Of a DNA stretch of 44,731 nt, positions 1-7,421 are shown in pieces. The DNA lies in the NCBI GenBank assembly GCA_002340985.1, contig DDNC01000002.1:163413-208143 (forward strand). The letters run 5' to 3'. How positions within the stretch are numbered: position 1 is the first letter of the stretch; every line of letters begins with the position of its first letter. The notes beneath the pieces are model-generated. The model saw only the letters and a list, made by a program, of their open reading frames with translations. It was not told where the DNA came from and ran no database searches. Origin of the DNA: Firmicutes bacterium UBA2530 (GTDB lineage Bacteria; Bacillota; Clostridia; Tissierellales; Sedimentibacteraceae). The translations under genes were made by a program, and so were the position numbers.

Positions 1-17
1 TTGTCCGCACTTTTAAA

Positions 18-63
18 TTAAAACAATATAAGCAGTGGAAGGTAAAAAATTATATTGTTTTAA
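18..63. repeat. 13-bp inverted repeat upstream of the arsC-like selenoprotein gene
   Basis: TTAAAACAATATA (18-30) is repeated as its exact reverse complement at 51-63, with a 20-nt spacer. The right arm overlaps a possible -35 box (TTGTTT, 55-60) that sits 18 nt before a possible -10 (TATATT, 79-84). The repeat could therefore be an operator for the arsC-like gene. It is not followed by a T-run, so it does not look like a terminator. The promoter reading is weak because the -35 is poor. Confidence 0.45.
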
Positions 64-115
64 AAAAGCATTTGCGGGTATATTAACACGTGATAATGCA
101 AAAAATGAGGTAATT

Positions 116-478
116 ATGAAATATCAATTTGTGTGCTACAATAAATGAACGACCTGCAGGAAGGCCAAGTCTTGGCTTGACGAACAGGGAATTGAATATG
201 AAGAAAGACCTATAAAGGAAGAGAGCCCCACGAAGAGTGAGTTAGCGGAGTGGATTCTAAAAAGCGGAAAGACGATAAAAAGCTTTTTCAATACCAGCGG
301 CAAGTTGTACAAGGAGCTTAATCTCAGGGAAAGACTGCCGGAAATGTCTATTGATGAGCAGTTTGAAGTTCTGGCATCAGACGGAATGATGGTTAAAAGA
401 CCTATACTTGCGGGCGAAAATATTGTATTGGTTGGCTTTAATGAAGATGAATGGAAGAATATAGCTTCAAAAAAATAA
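116..478 (+). CDS. ArsC/Spx-family reductase with in-frame UGA (probable selenoprotein)
   Basis: Translation from ATG 116 (ribosome site GAGGT at 107-111) gives a 120-residue ArsC/Spx-fold protein if the TGA at 146-148 is read as an amino acid. The N-terminus reads MKYQFVCYNK-U-TTCRKAKSWLDE, and the family consensus there is K-C-x-T-C-x-K-A. The UGA therefore replaces the catalytic Cys, while the partner Cys three residues later is kept. The rest of the family pattern follows uninterrupted, including the KRPIL segment near residue 95, to TAA at 476-478. A hairpin fitting the bacterial SECIS rule lies just downstream. Arsenate-reductase-like selenoproteins are known in bacteria. The substrate is not evident: it could be arsenate, or a thiol reductase role as in YffB-like members. 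A nonsense mutation would be the alternative, but exact Cys replacement plus the SECIS argue against it. Confidence 0.85.
162..178 (+). promoter_or_regulatory. Bacterial SECIS hairpin of the arsC-like gene
   Basis: A162-A168 (AGGCCAA) pairs with T172-T178 (TTGGCTT), a 7-bp stem with one G-U pair. It leaves a three-base loop, GTC, whose first base is G. Twenty bases separate the UGA (146-148) from the loop. A short apical stem with G in the first two loop positions, 16-37 nt after the UGA, is the published bacterial SECIS consensus bound by SelB. Confidence 0.8.
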
Positions 479-503
479 AACCCGCATGGGGTTTTATTTT
501 TTT
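477..503. terminator. Bidirectional hairpin terminator
   Basis: AAAACCC (477-483) pairs with GGGTTTT (489-495) and is flanked by A-rich and T-rich runs on the two sides. It can therefore stop transcription of the arsC-like gene on the plus strand and of the convergent 50-aa gene on the minus strand. Confidence 0.8.
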
Positions 504-508
504 GAAGC

Positions 509-661
509 TTAGTGCATTGAATTGTGATCTGAGCTTTTGCCGGAAGACATTTGGTTATTTCTGCTGTTTATAATGTTTTTGACAACTGGAGTCATTGCTG
601 CTGCAGCTGCAGTCAGACCAATGCCGAACATGAGCTTGCCGGGTGTATTCATTTTTTTCAT
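509..661 (-). CDS. Small membrane-type protein, 50 aa
   Basis: An ATG at 659-661 (minus), preceded by the ribosome site AGGTGAG, opens 50 codons ending at TTA 509-511. The peptide begins MKKMNTPGKLMFGIGLTAA. It has a basic start, one hydrophobic Ala/Gly-rich stretch at about residues 10-27 that could cross the membrane, and a hydrophilic Ser/Asn/His tail. I do not recognise a family. Support for a real gene comes from the good ribosome site, the bidirectional terminator directly after its stop, and the lack of any competing gene here. It is convergent with the arsC-like selenoprotein gene. Confidence 0.6.
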   Translation of the reverse strand: MKKMNTPGKLMFGIGLTAAAAAMTPVVKNIINSRNNQMSSGKSSDHNSMH

Positions 662-824
662 ATTCTCACCTCAACTATATTTTCTGCAGAAACTTTTTTT
701 ATATACTTTTTTGCAGCTTCCATTTTTATTTACAATTTAATATAATTTTACTCGTATATAAAAAATAAAAAAATTAAATATAATTAGTGCAGGTTTTAGG
801 TAAGATAAAATTGCCAGAAATGGA

Positions 825-852
825 TGGACACTTAATTAGTTTGTGATATAAT
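825..852 (+). promoter_or_regulatory. Sigma-A-type promoter of the flavodiiron protein gene
   Basis: TGGACA (825-830) and TATAAT (847-852) are 16 bp apart, and a TG two bases before the -10 makes it an extended -10. It lies about 75 bp before the gene. The leader carries an inverted repeat, TGCGAAT (877-883) with ATTCGCA (901-907), just before the ribosome site AAGGAG, so translation or stability control is possible. Confidence 0.65.
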
Positions 853-927
853 AATGTAAAATAAAGATAAAAATAATGCGAATTTTCGGGATTCCACGGT
901 ATTCGCACAAATAAAGGAGTGGTATAA

Positions 928-2127
928 ATGCATTGCGTTCAAAAAATAAGCAAGAATATTTATTGGGTAGGCGGCAACGATAGAAGACTGGAGCGTTTTG
1001 AAAATATGTTTCCTATTCCAGATGGAGTTTGCTATAATTCGTATTTGATTTTAGATGAAAAAACAGCGTTGATGGATACTGTTGATATTTCAATAGGAAG
1101 GCTGTTTATTGAAAATATAGCCCATGTGTTGAACGGAAGAAAGTTGGATTATCTGATAATTAACCATATGGAGCCGGATCACTGCGCTAATATCGAAGAG
1201 CTTTTGAAGCGATATCCTGATATTAAGATAGTAGGAAATAAAAAAACATTCCAGTTCATAGGTCAGTTTTATGATTTCGAGTACTGCAACAACACATTGG
1301 AGGTAAAGGACGGAGATACTCTTAATCTCGGCAGTCACAATCTGAAGTTTATGTCAATGCCTATGGTTCACTGGCCTGAGGTAATGTTTACCTATGAGGA
1401 GACAGAGAAAGTATTGTTCGCGGCAGACGCCTTTGGTACGTTCGGAGCTTTAGCGGGAAATTTGTTCAGCGATGAAACGGATTTTGAAAACCATTATTTG
1501 AATGAAGCAAGACGATACTACGCAAATATTATCGGAAAGTACGGACCTCAGGTGCAGACTGCATTAAAAAAGGTGAGTCAGTATGAAATAAAGATAATAT
1601 GCTCTCTACATGGTCCTGTATGGAGAGAAAACTTATCATACATAATTGATAAATACGATAAATGGAGCAGATATGAGCCTGAGAAGAAGGGAGTTGTGCT
1701 GGTATATGCCTCCATGTACGGAAACATGGAAAATACAATGAATGTGATTGCGGGCAAGCTTGCGGAAAAGGGAATCAAGGACATGAGAATGTACGATGTT
1801 TCCAAAACACATCCATCATATATAGTTTCTGATATCTGGAAGTACAGCCACATTATATTCGGATCTGTAACATATAACCTTGGTCTTTATTACGGAATGG
1901 AATCATTGCTCCATGAGCTTAAGGCTCTGAATCTCCAGAACAGGAAGGTAGGGCTTGTTGGAAGCGGAACATGGTCTCCTTGCGCGGTGAAATCCATGCA
2001 GGAAAAAATTTGTTCTATGAAGAACATTGAGATAGTAGGGACACCTTTTGAAATAACATCATCAATGAAGCAGAACCAGGAAGATGAGCTGAATAGTTTT
2101 ATAGAAGAATTTTACAGCACAATATAG
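928..2127 (+). CDS. fprA: Flavodiiron protein (A-type flavoprotein)
   Basis: This 399-residue protein fits the two-domain flavodiiron oxygen or NO reductases of anaerobes. The N-terminal metallo-beta-lactamase-like domain carries the diiron ligands H80, E82, D84 and H85 (HMEPDH), H148 (HWPE), D167 and H228 (SLHGP). The C-terminal flavodoxin domain, from about residue 255, has an FMN phosphate loop (ASMYGNMENT). Enzymes of this family reduce oxygen or nitric oxide in the cytoplasm with electrons from rubredoxin or similar donors. The ATG follows AAGGAGTGG. It is followed 40 bp later by metY and then a rubrerythrin-like gene, giving an oxidative-defence setting. Oxygen versus NO as the preferred substrate cannot be read from sequence. 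Confidence 0.93.
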   Translation: MHCVQKISKNIYWVGGNDRRLERFENMFPIPDGVCYNSYLILDEKTALMDTVDISIGRLFIENIAHVLNGRKLDYLIINHMEPDHCANIEELLKRYPDIKIVGNKKTFQFIGQFYDFEYCNNTLEVKDGDTLNLGSHNLKFMSMPMVHWPEVMFTYEETEKVLFAADAFGTFGALAGNLFSDETDFENHYLNEARRYYANIIGKYGPQVQTALKKVSQYEIKIICSLHGPVWRENLSYIIDKYDKWSRYEPEKKGVVLVYASMYGNMENTMNVIAGKLAEKGIKDMRMYDVSKTHPSYIVSDIWKYSHIIFGSVTYNLGLYYGMESLLHELKALNLQNRKVGLVGSGTWSPCAVKSMQEKICSMKNIEIVGTPFEITSSMKQNQEDELNSFIEEFYSTI

Positions 2128-2167
2128 GTAAGATTTGATAAAAAATAAATGGCAAGGCGGAGAAATT

Positions 2168-3433
2168 ATGAAATTTGAAACTAAATGCCTTCATGAAGGT
2201 TATCATCCGAAAAACGGGGAGCCCAGAGCTCTGCCGATTTATCAAAGCACTACGTATAAATATGATTCATCGGACCACATAGGAAAGTTATTCGACTTGA
2301 CGGCAGAAGGGCACATGTATTCACGCATATCAAATCCCACAGTTGCTGCTGTTGAGGAAAAAATTGCATCCATGGAAGGCGGAGTCGGAGCACTTTGCAC
2401 AACATCGGGACAGGCAGCATCTCTGCTGAGCATTCTTAATATTTTGCAGGCAGGGGACCATTTTATAAGCGCATCAACGATTTACGGAGGTACAATCAAT
2501 TTATTTGGTGTAACTCTGAAGAAATTCGGAATCGAGTGCACATTTGTAAACCAGGATGCAACAGATGAAGAAATTCAGAAGGAGTTCAGAGAGAACACAA
2601 AGGCTGTATTTGGGGAAACTATAGCAAATCCGGCTCTTACAGTATTGGATATTGAGAGATTTGCTGGTATTGCTCACAAAAATAATGTTCCTCTGATTGT
2701 AGATAACACATTTGCAACTCCATATTTATGCAGACCTATGGAATATGGTGCTGATATTGTTGTTCATTCAACTTCAAAGTATATGGACGGACATGCTGTG
2801 CAGCTGGGCGGAGTGATTGTTGACAGCGGAAATTTCAACTGGGCAAACGGAAAGTTCCCTGAGTTTACTGAGCCGGATGAATCATATCACGGAATTATAT
2901 ATACTGAATCTTTCGGAAAGGCCGCGTATATAACAAAGGCCAGGGTTCAGCTTATGAGGGATATTGGTGCGTATCCTTCGGCAAATGCTGCGTTCTTGTT
3001 GAATCTTGGATTGGAAACTCTTGCGGTGAGAATGGACAGACACTGCAGCAATGCTTTAAAGGTTGCCGAATATTTAAGTAAGTCTGACAAGGTGGAATTT
3101 GTAGCATACCCCGGGCTAAAGGGTGACAAATATTACGCTCTTGCAAACAAATATGTACCAAAGGGAAGTGCAGGGGTAATTTCTCTATCAATTAAGGGAA
3201 GCAGGGAAAATGCCGTTAAGTTTATAGATTCGCTTAAGTTAGCTTCAAATGAGGTGCATGTTGCCGATATCCGCACATGCGTGCTACATCCGGCAAGTTC
3301 TACTCACAGGCAGCTTTCCGACAACCAGCTTGCAGCTGCAGGTATAACTCCGGGACTGGTAAGGTTGTCAGTAGGCATTGAAAATATCGATGATATAATT
3401 GAAGATATAGAGCAGGCCCTCTCACAAATATAA
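2168..3433 (+). CDS. metY: O-acetylhomoserine sulfhydrylase, PLP-dependent
   Basis: A 421-residue member of the Cys/Met metabolism PLP enzyme family. The long insert around residues 230-265 is typical of O-acetylhomoserine (thiol)-lyases that make homocysteine from O-acetylhomoserine and sulfide. The PLP lysine is K204 in the motif STSKYMDGH. The open frame extends upstream to a TTG at 2135, but ATG 2168 has a proper ribosome site (AAGGCGGAG) and gives the family-like start MKFETKCLHEG. Only 40 bp separate it from fprA, with no terminator, so the two are probably co-transcribed. I see no S-box or T-box before it, which is unusual for a methionine gene in Clostridia. MetC/MetB-type activity cannot be fully excluded. 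Confidence 0.9.
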   Translation: MKFETKCLHEGYHPKNGEPRALPIYQSTTYKYDSSDHIGKLFDLTAEGHMYSRISNPTVAAVEEKIASMEGGVGALCTTSGQAASLLSILNILQAGDHFISASTIYGGTINLFGVTLKKFGIECTFVNQDATDEEIQKEFRENTKAVFGETIANPALTVLDIERFAGIAHKNNVPLIVDNTFATPYLCRPMEYGADIVVHSTSKYMDGHAVQLGGVIVDSGNFNWANGKFPEFTEPDESYHGIIYTESFGKAAYITKARVQLMRDIGAYPSANAAFLLNLGLETLAVRMDRHCSNALKVAEYLSKSDKVEFVAYPGLKGDKYYALANKYVPKGSAGVISLSIKGSRENAVKFIDSLKLASNEVHVADIRTCVLHPASSTHRQLSDNQLAAAGITPGLVRLSVGIENIDDIIEDIEQALSQI

Positions 3434-3508
3434 AAAATTACAAATATTTGGTTTAGTTTGTGTTTTATTGGGTAATAAATTATAGAAATTATTTTAAGGA
3501 GGGCGACT

Positions 3509-3997
3509 ATGACAGTTAAATGGAACGGAGTAAATTTATTAAAAACCATTGCTGAGAATGAAAAATCAGCTACTAGGCTTTACAAGGCAATTGCTGCTGA
3601 GGCGAGAATCGGTGAAAAGTTTTTTGAACAGCTTGCTGAAGATGAAGAGAGACACGAAAAAATCTACAATGCGCTGCTGGCAAAATTCGAAAAGGAAATA
3701 GAAATTGAAATCGAGCAAAGTGAAGCAGAATATATTGACCTGCTGATTGAGAGCAATTCATTATTCGATGAAGAACTTATTGAAAAAGCAAGAAAAGTAT
3801 TCACAAAGAGCCAGATATTTGATATTGCTGAAAAGGCTGAAAGAGATGCTGTATTGTTTGTTACAGAGCTGCAGAAGTTGTATCCTGATCTGGCTAAAGA
3901 AGAAATGGCTATTATACTTAATGAAGAAAAGAAACATCTGAAGAAAATTCTCGAAAGAAAAAGAGAAAGTCAACCGATGTTTGGAAGAGGAATGTAA
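3509..3997 (+). CDS. Rubrerythrin-like (ferritin-like diiron) protein
   Basis: This 162-residue, mostly helical protein has the four-helix ferritin-like pattern. There are two E-x-x-H pairs (EDEERHEKIY near residue 50 and ILNEEKKHLKKI near residue 145), plus Glu residues on helices A and C (AENEKSATRLY, AEKAERDAVLF). It lacks the C-terminal rubredoxin domain of classical rubrerythrin, so an external reductant would be needed. Such proteins reduce hydrogen peroxide or store iron. ATG 3509 follows AAGGAGGG. It lies downstream of fprA and metY and ends at a palindromic terminator shared with the convergent arc-like gene. Confidence 0.8.
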   Translation: MTVKWNGVNLLKTIAENEKSATRLYKAIAAEARIGEKFFEQLAEDEERHEKIYNALLAKFEKEIEIEIEQSEAEYIDLLIESNSLFDEELIEKARKVFTKSQIFDIAEKAERDAVLFVTELQKLYPDLAKEEMAIILNEEKKHLKKILERKRESQPMFGRGM

Positions 3998-4014
3998 GAG
4001 TGTTAGAATAAACG

Positions 4015-4041
4015 AAAGAGGCTGAATTATTCAGCCTCTTT
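4015..4041. terminator. Bidirectional terminator, 13-bp arms
   Basis: AAAGAGGCTGAAT (4015-4027) and ATTCAGCCTCTTT (4029-4041) are perfect reverse complements around one base. It overlaps the last codons of the minus-strand arc-like gene and lies 18 bp after the rubrerythrin-like gene. Confidence 0.8.
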
Positions 4042-4206
4042 CTTGTTGGCGGTCTTTTTTATTTGCTTAACACACTCATTGAGCAAGTATTCTATTTGTC
4101 CGTTTATGGAGCGAAAATCATCCTCGGCCCAGTCGGCCAGCTCTTCCCATAGTTTTGGAGATAATCTCAGAAGCAGCTGCTTCTTTTCTTTATCTTTTTT
4201 ATCCAT
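4027..4206 (-). CDS. Arc-type ribbon-helix-helix protein, 59 aa
   Basis: ATG 4204-4206 (minus), with ribosome site AAGGTG, opens 59 codons. The sequence matches the Arc/MetJ-type ribbon-helix-helix fold: a short strand (QLLLRLSPKLWEELADWA), then a helix with the family-like SINGQIEYLLNECV, then a Lys-rich tail. Such proteins bind DNA as dimers. It starts only 10 bp after the SPFH gene, so the two form an operon. No toxin gene is adjacent, which makes an antitoxin role unlikely. It may regulate the SPFH gene or act with it. Confidence 0.75.
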   Translation of the reverse strand: MDKKDKEKKQLLLRLSPKLWEELADWAEDDFRSINGQIEYLLNECVKQIKKTANKKEAE

Positions 4207-4216
4207 TGGGGCACCT

Positions 4217-5239
4217 TTAATAAAGGGATCCCGAATTTACGATTGGCTGTGCGTCTTTGTTTCCGCATAATACAACCAGCAGGTTGCTGACCATGGCTGC
4301 TTTTCTTTCTTCATCGAGCTGTACGATTTCATTTTGGCTAAGCTTTTCAAGAGCCATTTCAACCATGCCAACGGCACCTTCAACTATCATTTGTCTTGCG
4401 TCAATTATGGCGGAAGCCTGCTGTCTCTGAAGCATTGCCGCGGCTATTTCAGGAGCGTAGGATAAATGTGTGATTCTTGCCTCCATTATTTCCAGTCCGG
4501 CAGCCTCAACTTTATCCTGTATTTCTGCCTGAAGCTTTTTTGCAACTTCTACACTGCTTCCGCGAAGTGTTTTTTCGTTGTCATCTCCGAATGTATCATA
4601 TGGATAAAGCCTCACAATGTTTCTCAGTGCGGAATCGCATTGTATGGAAAGAAATTCGTTGTAATTGTCAACGTTGAATACAGCCTTTGCAGTATTTACA
4701 ACTCTCCATATAACAACAATTCCTATGATTATGGGATTGCCGAGAGCATCATTTATTTTTTGCTTGTCATTGTTAAGGGTCATTGCCTTCAATGATATTT
4801 TCTTGCTTGCAACATGTAAGTTTATGTCTTTTACATTTTTGTCATGCCCTGAGGTCTCCACAGAAATAGTTCCTGTTGAAGCAGTTTTCGAACTGGGGTT
4901 CACAGCAGAAACAAACGGGTTTACAAAATAAAATCCTTCGCCCTTCAGGGTTCCGTAATATTTTCCGAACAAAGTGAGCACCAATGCCTCGTTGGGCTTT
5001 AATATTTTCAGCCCGGCGTAGAGGATTGGACCTATCAAAAATGCGTATAGCGCACCTACTATTATTAAAATTACACTGAATGCACCCTTTAAATTTATTA
5101 TGTTGTAGAGAAACACCATAAATGACAATATTATCAGCGCTGTATTAAATATCAACACAAGCATACCGTTGGCGGATGCCGGTGCAAGTTCTTCACTTAT
5201 AAGCTTATTTTCTTTGTTTAAGTCATACATTTTATTCAC
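4217..5239 (-). CDS. SPFH/band-7 membrane protein
   Basis: A 340-residue SPFH (stomatin/prohibitin/flotillin) protein. Two hydrophobic segments near the N-terminus (about residues 26-50 and 55-80) are followed by the band-7 domain, which starts around LKPNEALVLTLFGKYYGT, and then a Glu/Ala-rich helical region. The C-terminus is short and ends with an NSGSLY tail. Members assemble at membranes and scaffold proteases or lipid domains. The ATG at 5239 (minus) has an AGAGGTG ribosome site. It is followed by the small arc-like gene, with no membrane protease partner nearby. The biological role is unknown. Confidence 0.85.
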   Translation of the reverse strand: MNKMYDLNKENKLISEELAPASANGMLVLIFNTALIILSFMVFLYNIINLKGAFSVILIIVGALYAFLIGPILYAGLKILKPNEALVLTLFGKYYGTLKGEGFYFVNPFVSAVNPSSKTASTGTISVETSGHDKNVKDINLHVASKKISLKAMTLNNDKQKINDALGNPIIIGIVVIWRVVNTAKAVFNVDNYNEFLSIQCDSALRNIVRLYPYDTFGDDNEKTLRGSSVEVAKKLQAEIQDKVEAAGLEIMEARITHLSYAPEIAAAMLQRQQASAIIDARQMIVEGAVGMVEMALEKLSQNEIVQLDEERKAAMVSNLLVVLCGNKDAQPIVNSGSLY

Positions 5240-5320
5240 CTCTCAGTTGATATCAAAACAATATCATATTTATATCTATATTATATTGCATTTTTTAGAA
5301 ATGTCAACAAAATTTTAAAG

Positions 5321-5355
5321 CATATAAAAAGCTGCATTTCAGCAGCTTGTATATG
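5321..5355 (-). terminator. Terminator of the 115-aa orphan gene
   Basis: GCTGC with AAGCTGC/GCAGCTT arms (5329-5335 with 5342-5348) is extended by catata/tatatg flanks. Read on the minus strand, the hairpin is followed by TTTTTATA and lies just past the stop at 5361. Confidence 0.7.
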
Positions 5356-5360
5356 ATGTA

Positions 5361-5708
5361 TTAAATTTCTTCTGACAGTTGATTCAGGTCCGGTATGTTA
5401 GAGTATTTATATTTTGCTCTAAGTGCTGTGAATATTCTTTTACCGCTTACGTCATAAATTCCGTTTTTAGCAAGATTCAAATCAACAATTTCACTTATCC
5501 TGCTATTTTTATTTTGGAGTACAGTACTTATGTCCCATGGTGTTTCAAGAATGATTTTTTTATCATGTTCAAATTTTTCAATACTTTTATATTTTGTATC
5601 TTCAAGCTCCAATTCTTCTATATCTCTAATAATAAGCGGAACCTCTTTCTTTTCGAGGACTGCTATTACTAATTTTTTTTGTTTTTCCGTGCCGTTAATT
5701 TCTCTCAT
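5361..5708 (-). CDS. Hypothetical protein, 115 aa
   Basis: I do not recognise this protein. It is soluble, charged and without Cys, begins MREINGTEKQKKLVIAVLEK, and shows a mixed alpha/beta pattern with no transmembrane segment or metal motif. Gene status is supported by the AAGGAG ribosome site 7 bp before ATG 5708 (minus), a promoter-sized AT-rich upstream region, and a dedicated terminator. It stands alone, downstream of nothing obviously related. Confidence 0.65.
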   Translation of the reverse strand: MREINGTEKQKKLVIAVLEKKEVPLIIRDIEELELEDTKYKSIEKFEHDKKIILETPWDISTVLQNKNSRISEIVDLNLAKNGIYDVSGKRIFTALRAKYKYSNIPDLNQLSEEI

Positions 5709-5828
5709 GGCATTCTCCTTTAAATATTATTAAATTGATTATACTATTAGAGCTAATGGAAATGCAAACTTATTTTATTTTGTCCATGGCAGCATTAATT
5801 GCATACTTCTGCATTAGCTACTTTTTAA

Positions 5829-5853
5829 AATCACACTATGGGTAAGTGTGATT
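5829..5853. repeat. 9-bp inverted repeat upstream of the AmmeMemo fusion gene
   Basis: AATCACACT (5829-5837) and AGTGTGATT (5845-5853) are perfect reverse complements with a 7-nt spacer. They lie about 35 bp before a likely -10 box (GGGTATAAT, 5884-5892). The position suits an operator; no T-run follows. Confidence 0.4.
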
Positions 5854-5920
5854 ATATGATATTATTTAGTATAACTATGTTTGGGTATAATATATACACT
5901 ATTGATTAAGGAGCGAAGAA

Positions 5921-7306
5921 ATGTCTTTAGCAGGTGCGTTTATAGTTCCTCACCCACCATTGATAATTCCGGGAATCGGAATGGGTCAGGAAATGAAAGT
6001 CAAGAAAACAATTGATTCATATTTAGCTATTGCAAGAAAGATTGCCGAAATCAGACCTGATACAATAATTGTGACAACGCCCCATTCTTGCATGTATTCA
6101 GATTATATACATATATCACCGGGAAGCGATGCGTACGGGTCATTTGGAGAATTCGGCCGTGATGATATCAGGATGTATGTTGATTACGACGAAAATTTTG
6201 TAAACAGGCTGTCTTACCTTGCGGAAGAAATGAATATTTCCGCGGGTACATTGGGGGAAAAGGATAAGCGTCTGGATCATGGCATCATGATTCCTCTTTA
6301 CTATGTAAATAATTATTACAGTGAATACAAAGCTGTTCGTATTTCAATATCAGGATTATCTTTTATGGAGCATTACCGGTTTGGGAAGTGCATACAGAAA
6401 ATAGCAGAGGAAAGTGATAAAAAAGTCGTATTTATTGCAAGTGGTGATTTGTCACATATGCTCAAGGATGAAGGTCCTTATGGATATAGAGAGGAAGGAG
6501 CAGTTTTTGACAGAGAGTTGACCGCAGCCATAAGCAAGGGAAATTTTCTTAAGTTGTTGAATTTTGATGAAGAATTCTGTGAGGAAGCAGGAGAGTGCGG
6601 CATGCGTTCGTTTATAATAATGGCCGGAGCACTGAATGGCATGGATGTAGACTACAGGCTGCTGTCCTACGAAGGGCCATTTGGTGTGGGATATGCTGTA
6701 GCCGAGTATACAGTAAAAGGATATAATAAAGAAAGAAATTTTGATGAAATATATTTAAGAGATGAAGAAGAAAGAGTCAAGGGATTGAAAAAAGAAGAGG
6801 ATATCTATGTGCGCCTTGCCAGAAGAGCATTGGAAAGCTATGTCATCAGGCATAAAAAAGTTAAGAAATCTGATGATTTGGATAAAGATCTGCTGGATGA
6901 CAGGGCGGGTGTGTTTGTATCTCTCCAGCTGGATGGAGTACTTAGAGGTTGCATAGGAACAATAGATCCCGTATACTCGTGCATAGCTGATGAAATTATA
7001 CAAAATGCAATAAGTGCAGGTATGGAGGACCCGAGATTTTACCCTGTTAGGGAGGAGGAGCTGCCTTGTATGATTTACAGCGTAGATGTTCTTGGAGTGC
7101 CTGAGCCTATTGAATCTATGGATGAACTGGATCCGCTGAGATATGGAGTAATTGTTGCGAAGGGCTTTAAAAGAGGGTTGCTGCTGCCGAATTTAGAGGG
7201 TGTTAATACACCTGAAGAACAGGTGTCAATAGCTCTTAAAAAGGCGGGTATTTCGCCATCGGATAACTACAGCATTGAAAGATTTGAGGTAATAAGGCAC
7301 AAATGA
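5921..7306 (+). CDS. AmmeMemoRadiSam system protein A/B fusion (MEMO/LigB + AMMECR1)
   Basis: The 461-residue protein has two domains. Residues 1-270 form a MEMO/LigB-type (class III extradiol dioxygenase-like) domain beginning GAFIVPHPPLIIPGIG, with further His motifs TTPHS, DHGIMIPL and SGDLSH. Residues 280-461 are an AMMECR1 domain with the signature LRGCIGT near residue 345. These domains accompany a radical SAM protein in the AmmeMemoRadiSam system of unknown chemistry. No radical SAM gene lies next to it here. ATG 5921 has a GGAGCG ribosome site and a likely extended -10 promoter at about 5887-5892. Domain calls are firm; the reaction is unknown for the family. Confidence 0.87.
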   Translation: MSLAGAFIVPHPPLIIPGIGMGQEMKVKKTIDSYLAIARKIAEIRPDTIIVTTPHSCMYSDYIHISPGSDAYGSFGEFGRDDIRMYVDYDENFVNRLSYLAEEMNISAGTLGEKDKRLDHGIMIPLYYVNNYYSEYKAVRISISGLSFMEHYRFGKCIQKIAEESDKKVVFIASGDLSHMLKDEGPYGYREEGAVFDRELTAAISKGNFLKLLNFDEEFCEEAGECGMRSFIIMAGALNGMDVDYRLLSYEGPFGVGYAVAEYTVKGYNKERNFDEIYLRDEEERVKGLKKEEDIYVRLARRALESYVIRHKKVKKSDDLDKDLLDDRAGVFVSLQLDGVLRGCIGTIDPVYSCIADEIIQNAISAGMEDPRFYPVREEELPCMIYSVDVLGVPEPIESMDELDPLRYGVIVAKGFKRGLLLPNLEGVNTPEEQVSIALKKAGISPSDNYSIERFEVIRHK

Positions 7307-7380
7307 GTTTATGAGAGAAATCTCTGGCATTTCAATGCCATTAATTTGCGTGCGTTTTGTTTAAAAAGGAACAAATAGGG

Positions 7381-7386
7381 TATAAT
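7381..7386 (+). promoter_or_regulatory. -10 box of the SDR gene
   Basis: TATAAT at 7381-7386 is preceded by GGG and, 18 bp upstream, by TTGTTT (7357-7362). It lies 36 bp before the SDR start codon. Confidence 0.5.
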
Positions 7387-7421
7387 TCCTTTAAACAATT
7401 GCAGCTTTATTAGGAGGTTTT

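Noticed and set aside
661..730. A 21-codon minus-strand frame ending at the start of the 50-aa gene
   Set aside because: It has no ribosome site and is bounded by a stop just upstream; the AT-rich leader explains it.
537..745. Two plus-strand frames of 64-67 codons with hydrophobic translations
   Set aside because: They lie antisense to the better-supported 50-aa minus-strand gene and have no ribosome site.
2128..2167. S-box or T-box before metY
   Set aside because: Only 40 bp separate it from fprA and no leader structure is visible.
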